Source: Wenzhouxiangella sediminis
Lineage (GTDB): Bacteria > Pseudomonadota > Gammaproteobacteria > Xanthomonadales > Wenzhouxiangellaceae
DNA: 64,000 bases
Reading direction: 5' to 3'
Assembly: GCF_003410055.1 (NCBI RefSeq)
Contig: NZ_QUZK01000046.1
Location: 1-64,000, forward strand
Shown: one piece after another, positions 1 to 8,685 of the stretch
How positions within the stretch are numbered: the stretch's first letter is position 1
Layout: each line of letters begins with the position of its first letter
The notes under the pieces: generated by a model
What the model saw: only the letters and a program-made list of their open reading frames with translations
Told to the model about the DNA's origin: nothing
Databases searched by the model: none
Translations under genes and position numbers: made by a program

Positions 1-203
1 TTTCAGGTTTCAGGTTTCAGGTTTCAGGTTTCAGGTTTCAGGTTTCAGGTTTCAGGTTTCAGGCGGCGCTTCAGCGCGCTGCGGGCCGGCTTTGCCGGGG
101 TACGCTCGGTGGAGCTTCGGAGTGCACGGCGAACAGCTTGTCGGCAACGAGACACCGGCTTCGCCAGGCGCTCCTGAAACCTGAAACCTGAACCCTGAAA
201 CCT
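1..203. repeat. Composite intergenic repeat, locus A (TTTCAGG array)
   Basis: Bases 1-63 are nine perfect copies of the heptamer TTTCAGG, cut by the window edge. Bases 173-203 carry the same unit in inverted orientation (CCTGAAA, CCTGAAA, CCTGAAC, CCTGAAA, CCT). The 109 bp between hold a GC-rich foldable motif GCGGGCCGGCTTTGCCGGG (81-99) and a 49-bp cassette (124-172) that recurs at 39844-39892. The arms could pair into a long hairpin or cruciform. Nothing in it looks coding. Confidence 0.9.
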
Positions 204-292
204 CTTCCCATTCAGCCCAATCCGTGACGCGCTTCACGGAAACGGCGGGGCGCTTTCGGCTAGAGTAATGGCTCGCATCCGGATTGCCGCTT

Positions 293-1984
293 ATGGACAG
301 CAATGCCGGGGGGACCATGCGCGACGCCGTTCAGGGGAGCGGTGATCGCATCTTTTCCGACCGCTTCGAGGACGGCTCGAGCGCAGCTTCCGATTTTGCG
401 CTGCGCGTGCTCGAGCGCGCCACCTACGGCGCGCGGCCCGGAGACCTCGAGCATTTCCTGTCCCTGGGGTCCAACGACCAGCAGCGCCTGGGCGCCTGGC
501 TGGACGAGCAGCTGGACTGGCAGGCCCTCGACGACAGCGAGCTCGAGCAGCGCCTGGCTGCCGCCGGCTACCTGACCCTGGGCAAGTCGATTACCGAGCT
601 GTGGGCCGACCACGTCCAGGGTGACGGGGATCGCTACCTGCCCGTCGCCGAGACCGAGGCCGCGCGCATCCTGCGGGCCGTGTATTCGCGTCGTCAGGTC
701 TACGAGGTGATGACCGAGTTCTGGCACGATCACTTCAGCGTCGCCGGCTGGGACTTCAGCATCGCCCCGGTGTTCGTGCAGTACGATCGGGATGTGATCC
801 GGCCGCATGCGCTGGGCAACTTCCGCGAGATGCTCGAAGCGGTGGCGCGCTCGACGGCAATGCTCATCTACCTGGACAACAAGGACAACCGTGCCGGGGG
901 GTACAACGAGAACTGGGCGCGGGAACTGATGGAATTGCACACGCTCGGCTCCGATGCCTACTACCCGGGCGCTGCGCACGGCGAAATTCCGATCGGCGAC
1001 GACGACCTTGCGATCGGCTACAGCGATGCGGACGTCTACGACGTGGCGCGCTGCTTCACCGGGTGGACCATTCGGAACGGGCACTGGGAGTTTCCCGACA
1101 CGCCTGACTACGACAACGGGGATTTCCTCTTCTTCATCAACTGGCACGAGGGCGGCAACAAGTACGTCCTGGGCAACTTCATCTTCGGTCCGACCGACCA
1201 GATGGAGGCCGAGCTCGCCATGGACTACCTGTGCATGCACCGGCAGACGGCCAGGCACCTGTGCGAGAAGATCTGCCGTCGTCTGATCGACGACGAGCCG
1301 CCCCGGTCCCTGGTCGATTCGGCGGCCCAGGTCTGGCACGACAACTGGCAGGCCGACGACCAGATCGCGCAGGTCGTGCGGCATATTCTCTCCTCGGAAG
1401 ACTTCGTCGCCGGGACCGGGGCGAAGGTTCGCCGTCCCTTCGAATTGATGTGTGCCGCGTTTCGCAAGACCGCGGCCGAGATCGAGCCTCAGCCGATCGG
1501 CGGCTGGGATCCCTGGGGCGATTTGCTCTACCGCTTTCGCCAGACCGGCCACGGCTGTTTTCGCTGGCCCTCGCCGGATGGCTATCCCGACACGGCCGAT
1601 CGCTGGACCTCGGCCTCGGTGATGGGCCAGACCTGGCGATTGCTCAGCCGCATGGTCGAGCTGCGAGACGACAGCGATCAGTTCCTGCTGCGCATCCAGC
1701 AGGAGACGGTCGCCGGACTGCCCGATCCCGCCCAGCGCAGCGCCGAAGGCCTGGTGGATTTCTGGCTCCAACGCCTGGTGGGCCGACCCGTGGCGTCGGG
1801 TCGTCGCTCCGAATTGATCGACTTCATGCGGCAGAACGCCGCGGCCGGCACGCCGCTCGACATCACCAGCGGGCTACCCCACGGCAAATGGAAATCGGGC
1901 AATCTCAGCGCCCACTACACGCCGTCGCGGCTGCGCGCGGCCGTGGCGCTGATCATGATGCTGCCGGAGTTCTACCAGCGATGA
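293..1984 (+). CDS. DUF1800 domain-containing protein
   Basis: This 563-residue protein matches the DUF1800 family, which is usually encoded beside DUF1501 proteins and has no settled biochemical role. Family marks are FWHDHFSV near residue 142 and ENWARELMELHTLG near residue 206. The ATG at 293 is chosen; an in-frame TTG lies at 284 and another ATG at 317. No signal peptide is visible, although the partner encoded downstream has a twin-arginine-like one, so co-export is possible but unproven. The N-terminus contains GDRIFSDRFED, a string resembling the IF-D-FE motif often seen at the ends of secreted proteins in related bacteria (recollection, not checked). Its stop overlaps the start of the next gene (ATGA), implying translational coupling. 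Confidence 0.88.
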   Translation: MDSNAGGTMRDAVQGSGDRIFSDRFEDGSSAASDFALRVLERATYGARPGDLEHFLSLGSNDQQRLGAWLDEQLDWQALDDSELEQRLAAAGYLTLGKSITELWADHVQGDGDRYLPVAETEAARILRAVYSRRQVYEVMTEFWHDHFSVAGWDFSIAPVFVQYDRDVIRPHALGNFREMLEAVARSTAMLIYLDNKDNRAGGYNENWARELMELHTLGSDAYYPGAAHGEIPIGDDDLAIGYSDADVYDVARCFTGWTIRNGHWEFPDTPDYDNGDFLFFINWHEGGNKYVLGNFIFGPTDQMEAELAMDYLCMHRQTARHLCEKICRRLIDDEPPRSLVDSAAQVWHDNWQADDQIAQVVRHILSSEDFVAGTGAKVRRPFELMCAAFRKTAAEIEPQPIGGWDPWGDLLYRFRQTGHGCFRWPSPDGYPDTADRWTSASVMGQTWRLLSRMVELRDDSDQFLLRIQQETVAGLPDPAQRSAEGLVDFWLQRLVGRPVASGRRSELIDFMRQNAAAGTPLDITSGLPHGKWKSGNLSAHYTPSRLRAAVALIMMLPEFYQR

Positions 1985-3333
1985 GGCGCAGAGCCTTTCT
2001 CCAGGGATGCTGCGCCGCGGCGCTGGCCGGGGCAGTGCCGCTGACCACCTTCTGGCGTCCCGCGGCCGCGGCGGGGCGCACCAGCAACGACGTGATCGTC
2101 TATGTCTTCCTGCGCGGCGGGATCGACGGGCTGCATCTTGTCGTGCCTTATGCCGGCGTGGAGCGCGGCCACTACGAGCTGCTGCGCGACAACATGGCCA
2201 TACCGGAGTCCAACCTGCGTGCTCTCGCGGGCACGAATTGGGCCTTGCACCCGCGCGCCGGCGGTGGGCCCGGCGACGGCGTCGGCAGCCCGCCGAAGTG
2301 GCTGCACCGGCTGTGGGACGAAGGCCGCCTGGCCATCGTCCAGGGTTCGGGCATGCCCCAGCACCTCTCGCGCAGCCACTTCGACGCCCAGGCCTGGATC
2401 GACCTCGGCACGCCCGGCGACAAGAGCACGCCCGACGGCTGGCTGACGCGCTACCTGGCCGCCGCCGACGGACTGCCGAGCGCCGACATCGCGCCCGTTT
2501 TCGGTTTCTCCGACACGCGTCCGATGTCGCTGATGGGGTCGACCGCGGCGCTCACCGTCGCCTCGCCCGAGTCCTTCCGGATCGACGGGTTCCACTGGTC
2601 CTGGAACGAGACCAACCCGGACCTGGCCGGACACCAGGCCGCGCACCGGCGGCTCGACGCGCTGTGGAGCGGCGGGGGCGCCAGCCCGCTGCTGCAGGCG
2701 GGTCGCGATACCGCCGACGCCCTGGAGCAGATGCGCGAGATGGATTTCGACGGCTACTTGCCCGAAGGCGGCGCAGCCTATCCCGGCGGGACGCTGGGCG
2801 ATCAGTTCCGAAGCCTGGCCCAGCTGATCAAACAGGACATGGGCATCGTCGCCGCCACCGTGGATTACGGCGGCTGGGACACGCACGCGGGGCAGGGCAT
2901 GCCGCAGCCGGGCAATGCCAATCACTACGACTACTACGGCATCCGCGTCGAGGAACTTTCGCGGGCGCTCGACGCGTTCTACACCGACCTTTCGGCCTCG
3001 TCCCAGGGCAACCTGATGAACCGCGTCAACGTGGTCGTTCTCAGCGAGTTCGGCCGTAAGGTGCGACCCAACGATGCCGGCGGCACCGATCACGGTCACG
3101 GCAACGTGATGCTGGCCCTTGGGGGACGCGTCAACGGCGGCATGCACGGCAACTTCCCCGGGCTGGATGCGGGTTCGCTGTTCGAGGGCCAGGACCTGGC
3201 GACCACGACCGATTACCGGCAGGTCCTGGCCGAGGTCCTGGTGCGGCGGATGGGGCTGGCGCCGGGGCAGCTGGAGGCAGTGTTCCCCGAATTCGGCAGC
3301 TATTCGCCGCTGGGGGTCTTCTCAACGGCCTGA
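1981..3333 (+). CDS. DUF1501 domain-containing protein, Tat-type signal
   Basis: This 450-residue protein begins MRRRAFLQGCCAAALAGAVP, a twin-arginine-like signal with a hydrophobic segment, so export of a folded protein is likely. The body matches the DUF1501 family (sulfatase-like fold): VYVFLRGGIDGLH near residue 40, DYGGWDTH near residue 300, LSEFGRK near 355 and GGTDHGHGN near 368. Such proteins travel with DUF1800 genes and may form a surface or periplasmic complex of unknown function. It starts inside the stop of the DUF1800 gene. Its last 34 bases overlap the 3' end of the convergent M3 peptidase gene, so there is no room for a separate terminator. Confidence 0.88.
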   Translation: MRRRAFLQGCCAAALAGAVPLTTFWRPAAAAGRTSNDVIVYVFLRGGIDGLHLVVPYAGVERGHYELLRDNMAIPESNLRALAGTNWALHPRAGGGPGDGVGSPPKWLHRLWDEGRLAIVQGSGMPQHLSRSHFDAQAWIDLGTPGDKSTPDGWLTRYLAAADGLPSADIAPVFGFSDTRPMSLMGSTAALTVASPESFRIDGFHWSWNETNPDLAGHQAAHRRLDALWSGGGASPLLQAGRDTADALEQMREMDFDGYLPEGGAAYPGGTLGDQFRSLAQLIKQDMGIVAATVDYGGWDTHAGQGMPQPGNANHYDYYGIRVEELSRALDAFYTDLSASSQGNLMNRVNVVVLSEFGRKVRPNDAGGTDHGHGNVMLALGGRVNGGMHGNFPGLDAGSLFEGQDLATTTDYRQVLAEVLVRRMGLAPGQLEAVFPEFGSYSPLGVFSTA

Positions 3334-5522
3334 TCGCCTGGAGTCTCCTCTCGGGATGCGCCGGCCAGGCCGCGTGCCTCGATCAGGTACCGAATCTCGG
3401 GCGGGCGGCCGCGGAAGGCCCGCCAGGAAGCCATCGGCGCGCGCGAATTGCCGCGTGCCAGGATCTCGGCGCGGAAGCGCTCCGCCAGTTCCCGATCGAC
3501 TATCCCGTTCTCCTCGAAGGCCGTGAAAGCGTCACTGGCGAGCAGTTCCGACCACAGGGTTCGGAAGTCGCCGCCGTGGCGCCGGCGGGCAAACACGCTG
3601 GCCAGGCCGCCGCCGTGGTGGCGGGCCGACACCAGGGCCGGAAGACGGAGTTCGTCGCGAATCCGCTTTTCGGCGTCTTCGAGTTCCGGCACCCGTCCCC
3701 GGGGTGCGCCGTGCAGCGCGAGATCGAGCTCGATGGCCGCGATCAGTTCCAGGGTTTCCAGGCCGGGGGTGGGGCGATCCGCCCGGGCGAGACGCTGTGC
3801 GGTATCCCGATCGAGCGTCCCGCCGCCGGGGTGGTGGCGCGCATAGTCCAGGACGATCTCGGGCGCCAGCGACCAGCGCTCGAACATCAGGGCCGGGAAC
3901 TCGACGAAGTCGGTCGGCACGTTGGTGCCAGCCAGCGCCGCGTATTCCACGTCGGAGAGCAGGCCGTGGAGGGCATGCCCGAACTCGTGAAACAGCGTGC
4001 GCACCTGGTCGACCGACAGCAGAACGGGCCTGTCGCCCGAGGGGGGCGGCAGGTTGGCGACCACCGCAAGCACCGGCAACGTTCGCCGGCCGTCCTCGAC
4101 GCCCTGGACCCGGTACTGGGAGGTCCAGGCACCGCCGCGTTTGCCGCGCCGGTGGACCGGATCGAGATAGACGATGCCCAGCGCATCGCCCTTGCCGTCG
4201 AGCACCTCGTAGGCCTTCATGTCCGGGTGCCAGGCCGGCAGGTCCTCGCGGGGACGGAAGCGCAGTCCCCAGAGCTCCGACGCCAGGCCGAAGGCGCCTT
4301 CGACCGCCGCCTCGAGCGGCAGCCATGGGCCCGGCTCCCCGCCGGGCCCGTCCTCCAGAAGGCGCTGGCGGTAGTACCACCAGTCCCAGGGCTGAAGCTC
4401 GCCCTCGATGCCGTCGGCCCGGGCGAGCGACCGGAGTCGTTCCAGCTCGGCCCCGGCGCGGACCCCGGCCGCGGCGGCGAGCCGTTCGAGCAGGTGATCC
4501 AGGGCCTGGCGGTCCGGCAGGCTGGCGTCGTCCAGCAACGCGTCCAGGTGGCTGTCGAATCCGAGCAGCGCCGCTCTCTCGGCCCGCAAACGGGCCAGGC
4601 GGTCGATGATCCGGCCCAGGTCCTCGTCGCTCCGGAGGACGTCGCGGTAGCGGGTCATCCAGGCCTCGTAGAGCCGCCGGCGTTCGGTGCGCCCCGGAAA
4701 GTGACGCATGAATGGATAGAAGCTGTGGGCGTGAAGCGTGAACGCCCAGCCGGAATCATGGCCGCGATCGCGCGCCGTCTGCCGGGCCTGTTCGACGAGC
4801 GACGCTGGCAGTCCCGCCAGGCGGTCGGGGTCATCGAACAGCAGTTCGTGGCGGTGCGTGGCGCCCCGCCGCTCCCGCTGATACTGCTCGTCGAGCCGTT
4901 CGATTCGCCGGTCGATGTCGGCCAGCGCTTCGAGTTGGTCGTCGTCGAGATGCGCTCCCGCTCGCCGGAAGCGGCGCCAGGTCTCCGCGACGAGACGTCG
5001 TTGCTGCGGCGACAGGCCGCGAGCGACTGCTTCGGCGTGGAGCCGGTCGATGCGCTCGAACAGCGCCCGGTCGTGCAGCACCCGCCGTTCGTGCTCGCCG
5101 AGCAGTCGAGAGAACGCCTCGCCGACGGCCCTGATTTCCGGACTGTCCTCGATGGCCGCGAGGCCGTACCAGAGCCTGGCGATCCGGGCGACTTCTCCGC
5201 CTGACCTGTGCAGGGCGCCAACGGTGTTGTCGAAACTCGGTGGTTGGGGATTGCCGGCGATGTCGGCAATGCGGGCGTCGGCGCGCTCGGTTGCCGCCCG
5301 CATGGCGGGCAGGAAGTGGCCGGGTTCGATCCGGTCGAACGGCGGCACGGGATCGTCCGAAATGCAGCCCGGGCCGAGCGGGCCGGTGCAGGCGCTCGAG
5401 GCCTCGGGCGCCTCGCCCGTGGTGTCCGTAGCCGGGCCGCAGGCTGACAGCAGGATCGTTGCCAGGGCCAGTCCGATCGGGTTCAGGCAGCTTGCGGCCG
5501 GGAAGAAGAAGGCGGGTTTCAT
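3300..5522 (-). CDS. M3 family metallopeptidase, Dcp-like, lipoprotein
   Basis: This 740-residue zinc peptidase has the HEFGHALHGL signature near residue 510, giving two zinc-binding His and the catalytic Glu. The Dcp-like stretch YLDPVHRRGKRGGAW lies just before it. Family members such as peptidyl-dipeptidase Dcp release dipeptides or degrade short peptides. The N-terminus has a signal sequence ending in the lipobox LLSAC (Cys near residue 28), so the enzyme is probably anchored in the envelope, unlike cytoplasmic oligopeptidase A. It is transcribed divergently from the NmrA-like gene and converges on the DUF1501 gene. The exact specificity, dipeptidyl or oligopeptidase, cannot be told from motifs. 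Confidence 0.9.
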   Translation of the reverse strand: MKPAFFFPAASCLNPIGLALATILLSACGPATDTTGEAPEASSACTGPLGPGCISDDPVPPFDRIEPGHFLPAMRAATERADARIADIAGNPQPPSFDNTVGALHRSGGEVARIARLWYGLAAIEDSPEIRAVGEAFSRLLGEHERRVLHDRALFERIDRLHAEAVARGLSPQQRRLVAETWRRFRRAGAHLDDDQLEALADIDRRIERLDEQYQRERRGATHRHELLFDDPDRLAGLPASLVEQARQTARDRGHDSGWAFTLHAHSFYPFMRHFPGRTERRRLYEAWMTRYRDVLRSDEDLGRIIDRLARLRAERAALLGFDSHLDALLDDASLPDRQALDHLLERLAAAAGVRAGAELERLRSLARADGIEGELQPWDWWYYRQRLLEDGPGGEPGPWLPLEAAVEGAFGLASELWGLRFRPREDLPAWHPDMKAYEVLDGKGDALGIVYLDPVHRRGKRGGAWTSQYRVQGVEDGRRTLPVLAVVANLPPPSGDRPVLLSVDQVRTLFHEFGHALHGLLSDVEYAALAGTNVPTDFVEFPALMFERWSLAPEIVLDYARHHPGGGTLDRDTAQRLARADRPTPGLETLELIAAIELDLALHGAPRGRVPELEDAEKRIRDELRLPALVSARHHGGGLASVFARRRHGGDFRTLWSELLASDAFTAFEENGIVDRELAERFRAEILARGNSRAPMASWRAFRGRPPEIRYLIEARGLAGASREETPGDQAVEKTPSGE

Positions 5523-5581
5523 CGCGACGCCATTGTATTACAGCAGGCCCGCCGTCCCCGCGTGTCGGCGTTTGCCAGGAT

Positions 5582-5590
5582 TGGTATGCT
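5582..5590 (+). promoter_or_regulatory. Candidate extended -10 promoter for NmrA-like gene
   Basis: TGGTATGCT fits an extended -10 element (TGn followed by TATGCT). The spaced -35 position (GTGTCG) matches the consensus poorly. Transcription would start near 5597, upstream of the AACGGAG ribosome site at 5604-5610 and the ATG at 5619. Confidence 0.35.
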
Positions 5591-5618
5591 TTCCCCGGAC
5601 AGCAACGGAGCGGCTTGC

Positions 5619-6524
5619 ATGAATATCGAGAAACTTCTGGTCTTCGGTGCCACGGGCACGCAGGGTCACCCGGTCGTGGAAGCCGCGCTGGAGGCCGGCC
5701 TGGCAGTTCGGGCGGCCACGCGCGATCTCGACGAGGCCGAGGAGAAACTGCCCGGTCGCGTGGAGATGGTTCGCGCCGACCTCACCGATGCAGAAGATGT
5801 GCGGGAAGCGGCCGAAGGCGTCGATGCCATCTTCTTTCATCTGACTGCGATGCCCGACGAGCCCGAAGCCACCAGGGCCGTCGATCACGTACTCGCCGCG
5901 GCTGCTTCAGCAGGCGTTGCGCGGATCGTTTTCACGACCGGGGGCTATTGCGGCGACGACATGCCGCCGGGCCCCTTCGTCGACGGTCTCAGGCGAATTT
6001 CGGACCGGATTCTCTCGGCCGATGTTCCGGCCGTGGTCCTGCGGCCCACGCTCTACCTGGCGAACCTGGTATGGCCGCACATCATTCGCGAGATCCGCGA
6101 TTACGGGCGACTGGTCTATCCGCCGCTCGACGCCGGCCAGCGACTGAACTGGACTTCGACCGAGGACCAGGGACGGATCGCGGTCGCCTGCATGAGCGCC
6201 GACGTGGCCGGAGAGGTGATCGACGTGGCGAGCCCCGAGCCGGTGACCGGTCCCGAACTGTGCCGCCTGCTTGCCGAAGTCTACGGGCGCGAGGTCCATT
6301 TCGCGCCGCAGAGCATCGACGGTTTCGCCGACGGCATGAGCCATCTATCGGGCAGCGCCCACGTCGGGCAGCTTCTGGCCGGGCTCTACGAGGGCTACGC
6401 GAGCCTCGACGAGGGTCCGCTGGTGGACACCGACGAGCTCGAACGTCGCCTGGACGTGCGACTCACGCCGGTCAGCGGCTGGGTGCGCGATCGACTGGGC
6501 TACCTGCTTTCGCTCTACGGTTGA
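5619..6524 (+). CDS. NmrA-like NAD(P)-binding family protein
   Basis: This 301-residue protein opens with a Rossmann motif, LVFGATGTQGHPVVEAAL, typical of NmrA-like atypical short-chain dehydrogenases that sense redox state or reduce quinones. The segment VLRPTLYLANLVWP near residue 150 is also family-like. The ATG at 5619 is preferred over an upstream in-frame start at 5562 because AACGGAG lies 8 bp before it and the Rossmann motif then begins near residue 8. It is a single-gene unit, ending two bases before a hairpin shared with the convergent mlaA gene. The ligand or substrate is unknown. Confidence 0.85.
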   Translation: MNIEKLLVFGATGTQGHPVVEAALEAGLAVRAATRDLDEAEEKLPGRVEMVRADLTDAEDVREAAEGVDAIFFHLTAMPDEPEATRAVDHVLAAAASAGVARIVFTTGGYCGDDMPPGPFVDGLRRISDRILSADVPAVVLRPTLYLANLVWPHIIREIRDYGRLVYPPLDAGQRLNWTSTEDQGRIAVACMSADVAGEVIDVASPEPVTGPELCRLLAEVYGREVHFAPQSIDGFADGMSHLSGSAHVGQLLAGLYEGYASLDEGPLVDTDELERRLDVRLTPVSGWVRDRLGYLLSLYG

Positions 6525-6525
6525 T

Positions 6526-6545
6526 TGCCCGGAATGGTCCGGGCA
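6526..6545. terminator. Bidirectional hairpin between NmrA-like gene and mlaA
   Basis: A perfect 8-bp stem TGCCCGGA/TCCGGGCA encloses the loop ATGG, exactly between two convergent stop codons (6524 and 6564). Neither side has a run of T, so it may end transcription inefficiently or protect the 3' ends. Confidence 0.55.
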
Positions 6546-6563
6546 GCGTGGCATGAAGCCTGC

Positions 6564-7295
6564 CTAGTCTTCCCAGTCCTCGTCGAGGAAGGACTCGTAG
6601 TCGGGCAGGCCGTTCTCGCCGTTGGCGATCGCGTGGGAGCGGCGCTGCATCCAGCCGTCGCGCATGAAGGTGTACGGGTCGTAGGCGGCCCGGATGTCCT
6701 CGTCGAGCGGCAGCATGGCGTGGCGGACCTGGATGACGTTGAGCCCGACCAGCCCGTAGGTGGTTTCGTCCAGGGTCCAGCGCCAGACGACATCGGCGTA
6801 GCCGTCGGGCACGCGACCGAGGCCGTCGCGCACGGTCGACGGTCCGAGCAGCGGGAGGATGAAGAAACGGCTGTCCTCCCAGCCCCACACCGCCAGGGTC
6901 TGGCCGAAATCTTCCTCGTATTCCTCGACGTCCGCCCTTGTGGCCATGTCGAACACCCCGCCCAGACCGAAGGTCGAGTTGACCAGGAAGCGCGTCAGCT
7001 CGGTGCCCGCGGCGCCGGGCCGGCCCTGCAGCAGCAGGTTGACCTGGTCGACCGGCGAGCGGATGTTGGTGAAGAAGTTGCGGATGCCGCGACGTGCCGG
7101 TGCCGGCGTGATCTTGCCGTAGCCGACCGCCAGCGGCCGGATGACGGCACGATCGACGGCCGTGTTGAACCGGAACATGTTGCGGTTGTACGGCTCCCAG
7201 GGATCGCGCGGGTGGCGCTCGTCCGGCGGCGGCGCCGTCGTGGCGCAGCCGGCCAGGAGGGCGGCGGCCAGGAGCGTGCTCATTACTGCCTTCAT
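6564..7295 (-). CDS. mlaA: MlaA (VacJ) family outer-membrane lipoprotein
   Basis: This 243-residue lipoprotein has a signal peptide ending LLAAALLAGC with the lipidated Cys near residue 17. The MlaA core follows: DPWEPYNRNMFRFN and the long N-FF-N segment GIRNFFTNIRSPVDQVN. MlaA removes mislocalised phospholipid from the outer leaflet of the outer membrane and hands it to MlaC. Here it is the last cistron of the whole mlaFEDCB operon, overlapping mlaB by four bases. In E. coli it sits elsewhere. A hairpin at 6526-6545 follows the stop. Confidence 0.93.
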   Translation of the reverse strand: MKAVMSTLLAAALLAGCATTAPPPDERHPRDPWEPYNRNMFRFNTAVDRAVIRPLAVGYGKITPAPARRGIRNFFTNIRSPVDQVNLLLQGRPGAAGTELTRFLVNSTFGLGGVFDMATRADVEEYEEDFGQTLAVWGWEDSRFFILPLLGPSTVRDGLGRVPDGYADVVWRWTLDETTYGLVGLNVIQVRHAMLPLDEDIRAAYDPYTFMRDGWMQRRSHAIANGENGLPDYESFLDEDWED

Positions 7296-7603
7296 CGTCG
7301 TTCCTTCGCGGGTTCCGCGTTGCTGTCCTCGTCCGCCCAGCCCAGCAGCGGGGCGACGCCGGTCAGACGCGCGATCACGCGCAGGCTTTCCGGCGGTTTT
7401 TCGAAGCGAATCCTCTCAGCCGCCCGGGACTGCCATTCCAGCAGCAGGGCCAGGGCGCTGGAGTCGCCGCTTTCGACATCCGCCAGGTCGACCGCTGCCG
7501 GCGGATTGGCGCCGTCGAAGCGGTCGCTGTAGCGGCGCTCCAGTTCGGCGACCTCGCGCGCCGTGAGGACGCCCTCGAGCCGGACGATGTCGTCGTCACT
7601 CAT
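7292..7603 (-). CDS. mlaB: STAS-domain protein MlaB
   Basis: This 103-residue STAS-domain protein corresponds to MlaB, the small cytoplasmic subunit that stabilises the MlaFE ABC transporter. The STAS hallmark appears as VDLADVESGDSSALALLLEW, with the DSSA loop intact. The ATG at 7603 is chosen because the STAS fold starts immediately (MSDDDIVRLEGVLTAREV) and the eight-base overlap with mlaC fits the tight packing. An in-frame extension to 7705 would run deep into mlaC and is unlikely. Confidence 0.9.
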   Translation of the reverse strand: MSDDDIVRLEGVLTAREVAELERRYSDRFDGANPPAAVDLADVESGDSSALALLLEWQSRAAERIRFEKPPESLRVIARLTGVAPLLGWADEDSNAEPAKERR

Positions 7604-8201
7604 CGACGCTGACTTCGTACTGGCCGCTTTCAAGGCGCTCGAGCATGTCCTCGAAGCTGGATTGGCGAATCTCCTGGTCGATCTGCGAGCGGAACGTCGC
7701 CACATAGGAGATGCCCTCGACGATCACGTCGAAGACCTGCCAGCCGTCGTCGGTCTTGCGCATCACGTAGTCGACCGGTGCGCGCTCGCCGTTGTCGAGC
7801 ATGACCCGCGTGCGCACGCGCGTTTGCCGTTCCGTGTTCTCGCCGGCCAGGGGCAGGATCTCGACCCGGTCGTTGAGGTCGTAGTCCAGCAGGGCGGTGG
7901 CGTATCGATTCAGGAGCTGGTTGGCCAGCGCTTCGGCGAAGGCGTCGATCTGCTCGCCGCTCTTGCCGCGGCCGTGACGCCCCAGGACGAGCCGTGCCGA
8001 GTAGGTCTGGTCGATGGTCGGCAGCAGGATCTCCTTGACGTCGGCTCTGAGTGTCTGCGGGTCATCGCGGTAGGTCGATCGTTTCTCGTCGATCAGCTGC
8101 GAGAGCTCCTCGGTCGTGGTTTCGATGATGCTCACCGGGTCGTCCGCGGCCACGGCCTGGTTGCCGGCGAGCAGCAGGATTGCCAGTATCACGGTGCGCA
8201 T
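7596..8201 (-). CDS. mlaC: Phospholipid-binding protein MlaC
   Basis: This 201-residue periplasmic protein has a cleavable signal peptide (RTVILAILLLAGNQAVA) followed by an MlaC/Ttg2D domain. Typical pieces are VKEILLPTIDQTYSARLVLG and the C-terminal VIVEGISYVATFRSQIDQEI. MlaC ferries phospholipid between the MlaA complex and MlaFEDB. It overlaps mlaD by one base upstream and mlaB downstream. Confidence 0.93.
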   Translation of the reverse strand: MRTVILAILLLAGNQAVAADDPVSIIETTTEELSQLIDEKRSTYRDDPQTLRADVKEILLPTIDQTYSARLVLGRHGRGKSGEQIDAFAEALANQLLNRYATALLDYDLNDRVEILPLAGENTERQTRVRTRVMLDNGERAPVDYVMRKTDDGWQVFDVIVEGISYVATFRSQIDQEIRQSSFEDMLERLESGQYEVSVDE

Positions 8202-8671
8202 TACTCTTCTCCTTGTCCGTCTTCGCTGTTGAACATGTAGCGGCTGATGAGTTGTTCGAGCACCATCGCTGAACTGGTGATCAGGATGCGGTCGCCGTCC
8301 TGAAGCACCTCCGGCGATCCGCCGGGTTCGAGCCCGACGTACTGATCCCCCAGGATGCCGCTGGTGAGAATCGACGCCGAGGTGTCGTCGGGCAGGTTGT
8401 CGTACGCGCGGCTGATGCGCATCGTCACCCTGGCCTCGAAGGTTTCCGGGTCGAGCTCGATGGCCTCGACCATGCCGATGGCCACACCGCCCATGCTGAC
8501 CGTCGCGCGCGGCGTCAATCCGCCGACGTTCGAAAAGCGGGCGGTGACTTCGTAGCTCTCCCCGGACACCACGCCCCGGTCGGTGGCGTGCAGGGCCAAA
8601 AAGACCAGCGCGGCGATGGCTAGCAGCAGGAAGATGCCCGCGGTCAGTTCGATCTGGTGAGAAGATTTCAT
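8201..8671 (-). CDS. mlaD: MCE-domain protein MlaD
   Basis: This 156-residue protein has one N-terminal membrane anchor (AGIFLLLAIAALVFLAL) and one MCE domain, with the characteristic YEVTARFSNVGGLTPRATV and GILGDQYVGLEPGG segments. MlaD forms the hexameric periplasmic ring on the MlaFE transporter through which lipids pass. Its length is normal for the family. It lies 14 bp after mlaE. Confidence 0.94.
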   Translation of the reverse strand: MKSSHQIELTAGIFLLLAIAALVFLALHATDRGVVSGESYEVTARFSNVGGLTPRATVSMGGVAIGMVEAIELDPETFEARVTMRISRAYDNLPDDTSASILTSGILGDQYVGLEPGGSPEVLQDGDRILITSSAMVLEQLISRYMFNSEDGQGEE

Positions 8672-8685
8672 GGCGATCCTAGTCT

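Noticed and set aside
1-63. TTTCAGG array as a CRISPR or telomere-like sequence
   Set aside because: The units are contiguous heptamers without spacers, no cas genes are near, and similar arrays lie in the middle of the chromosome between ordinary genes.
260-1771. Long minus-strand open frame of about 500 codons opposite the DUF1800 gene
   Set aside because: It is a GC-rich antisense shadow rich in Ala, Val, Gly and Arg with no motif, while the plus strand encodes a clear family.
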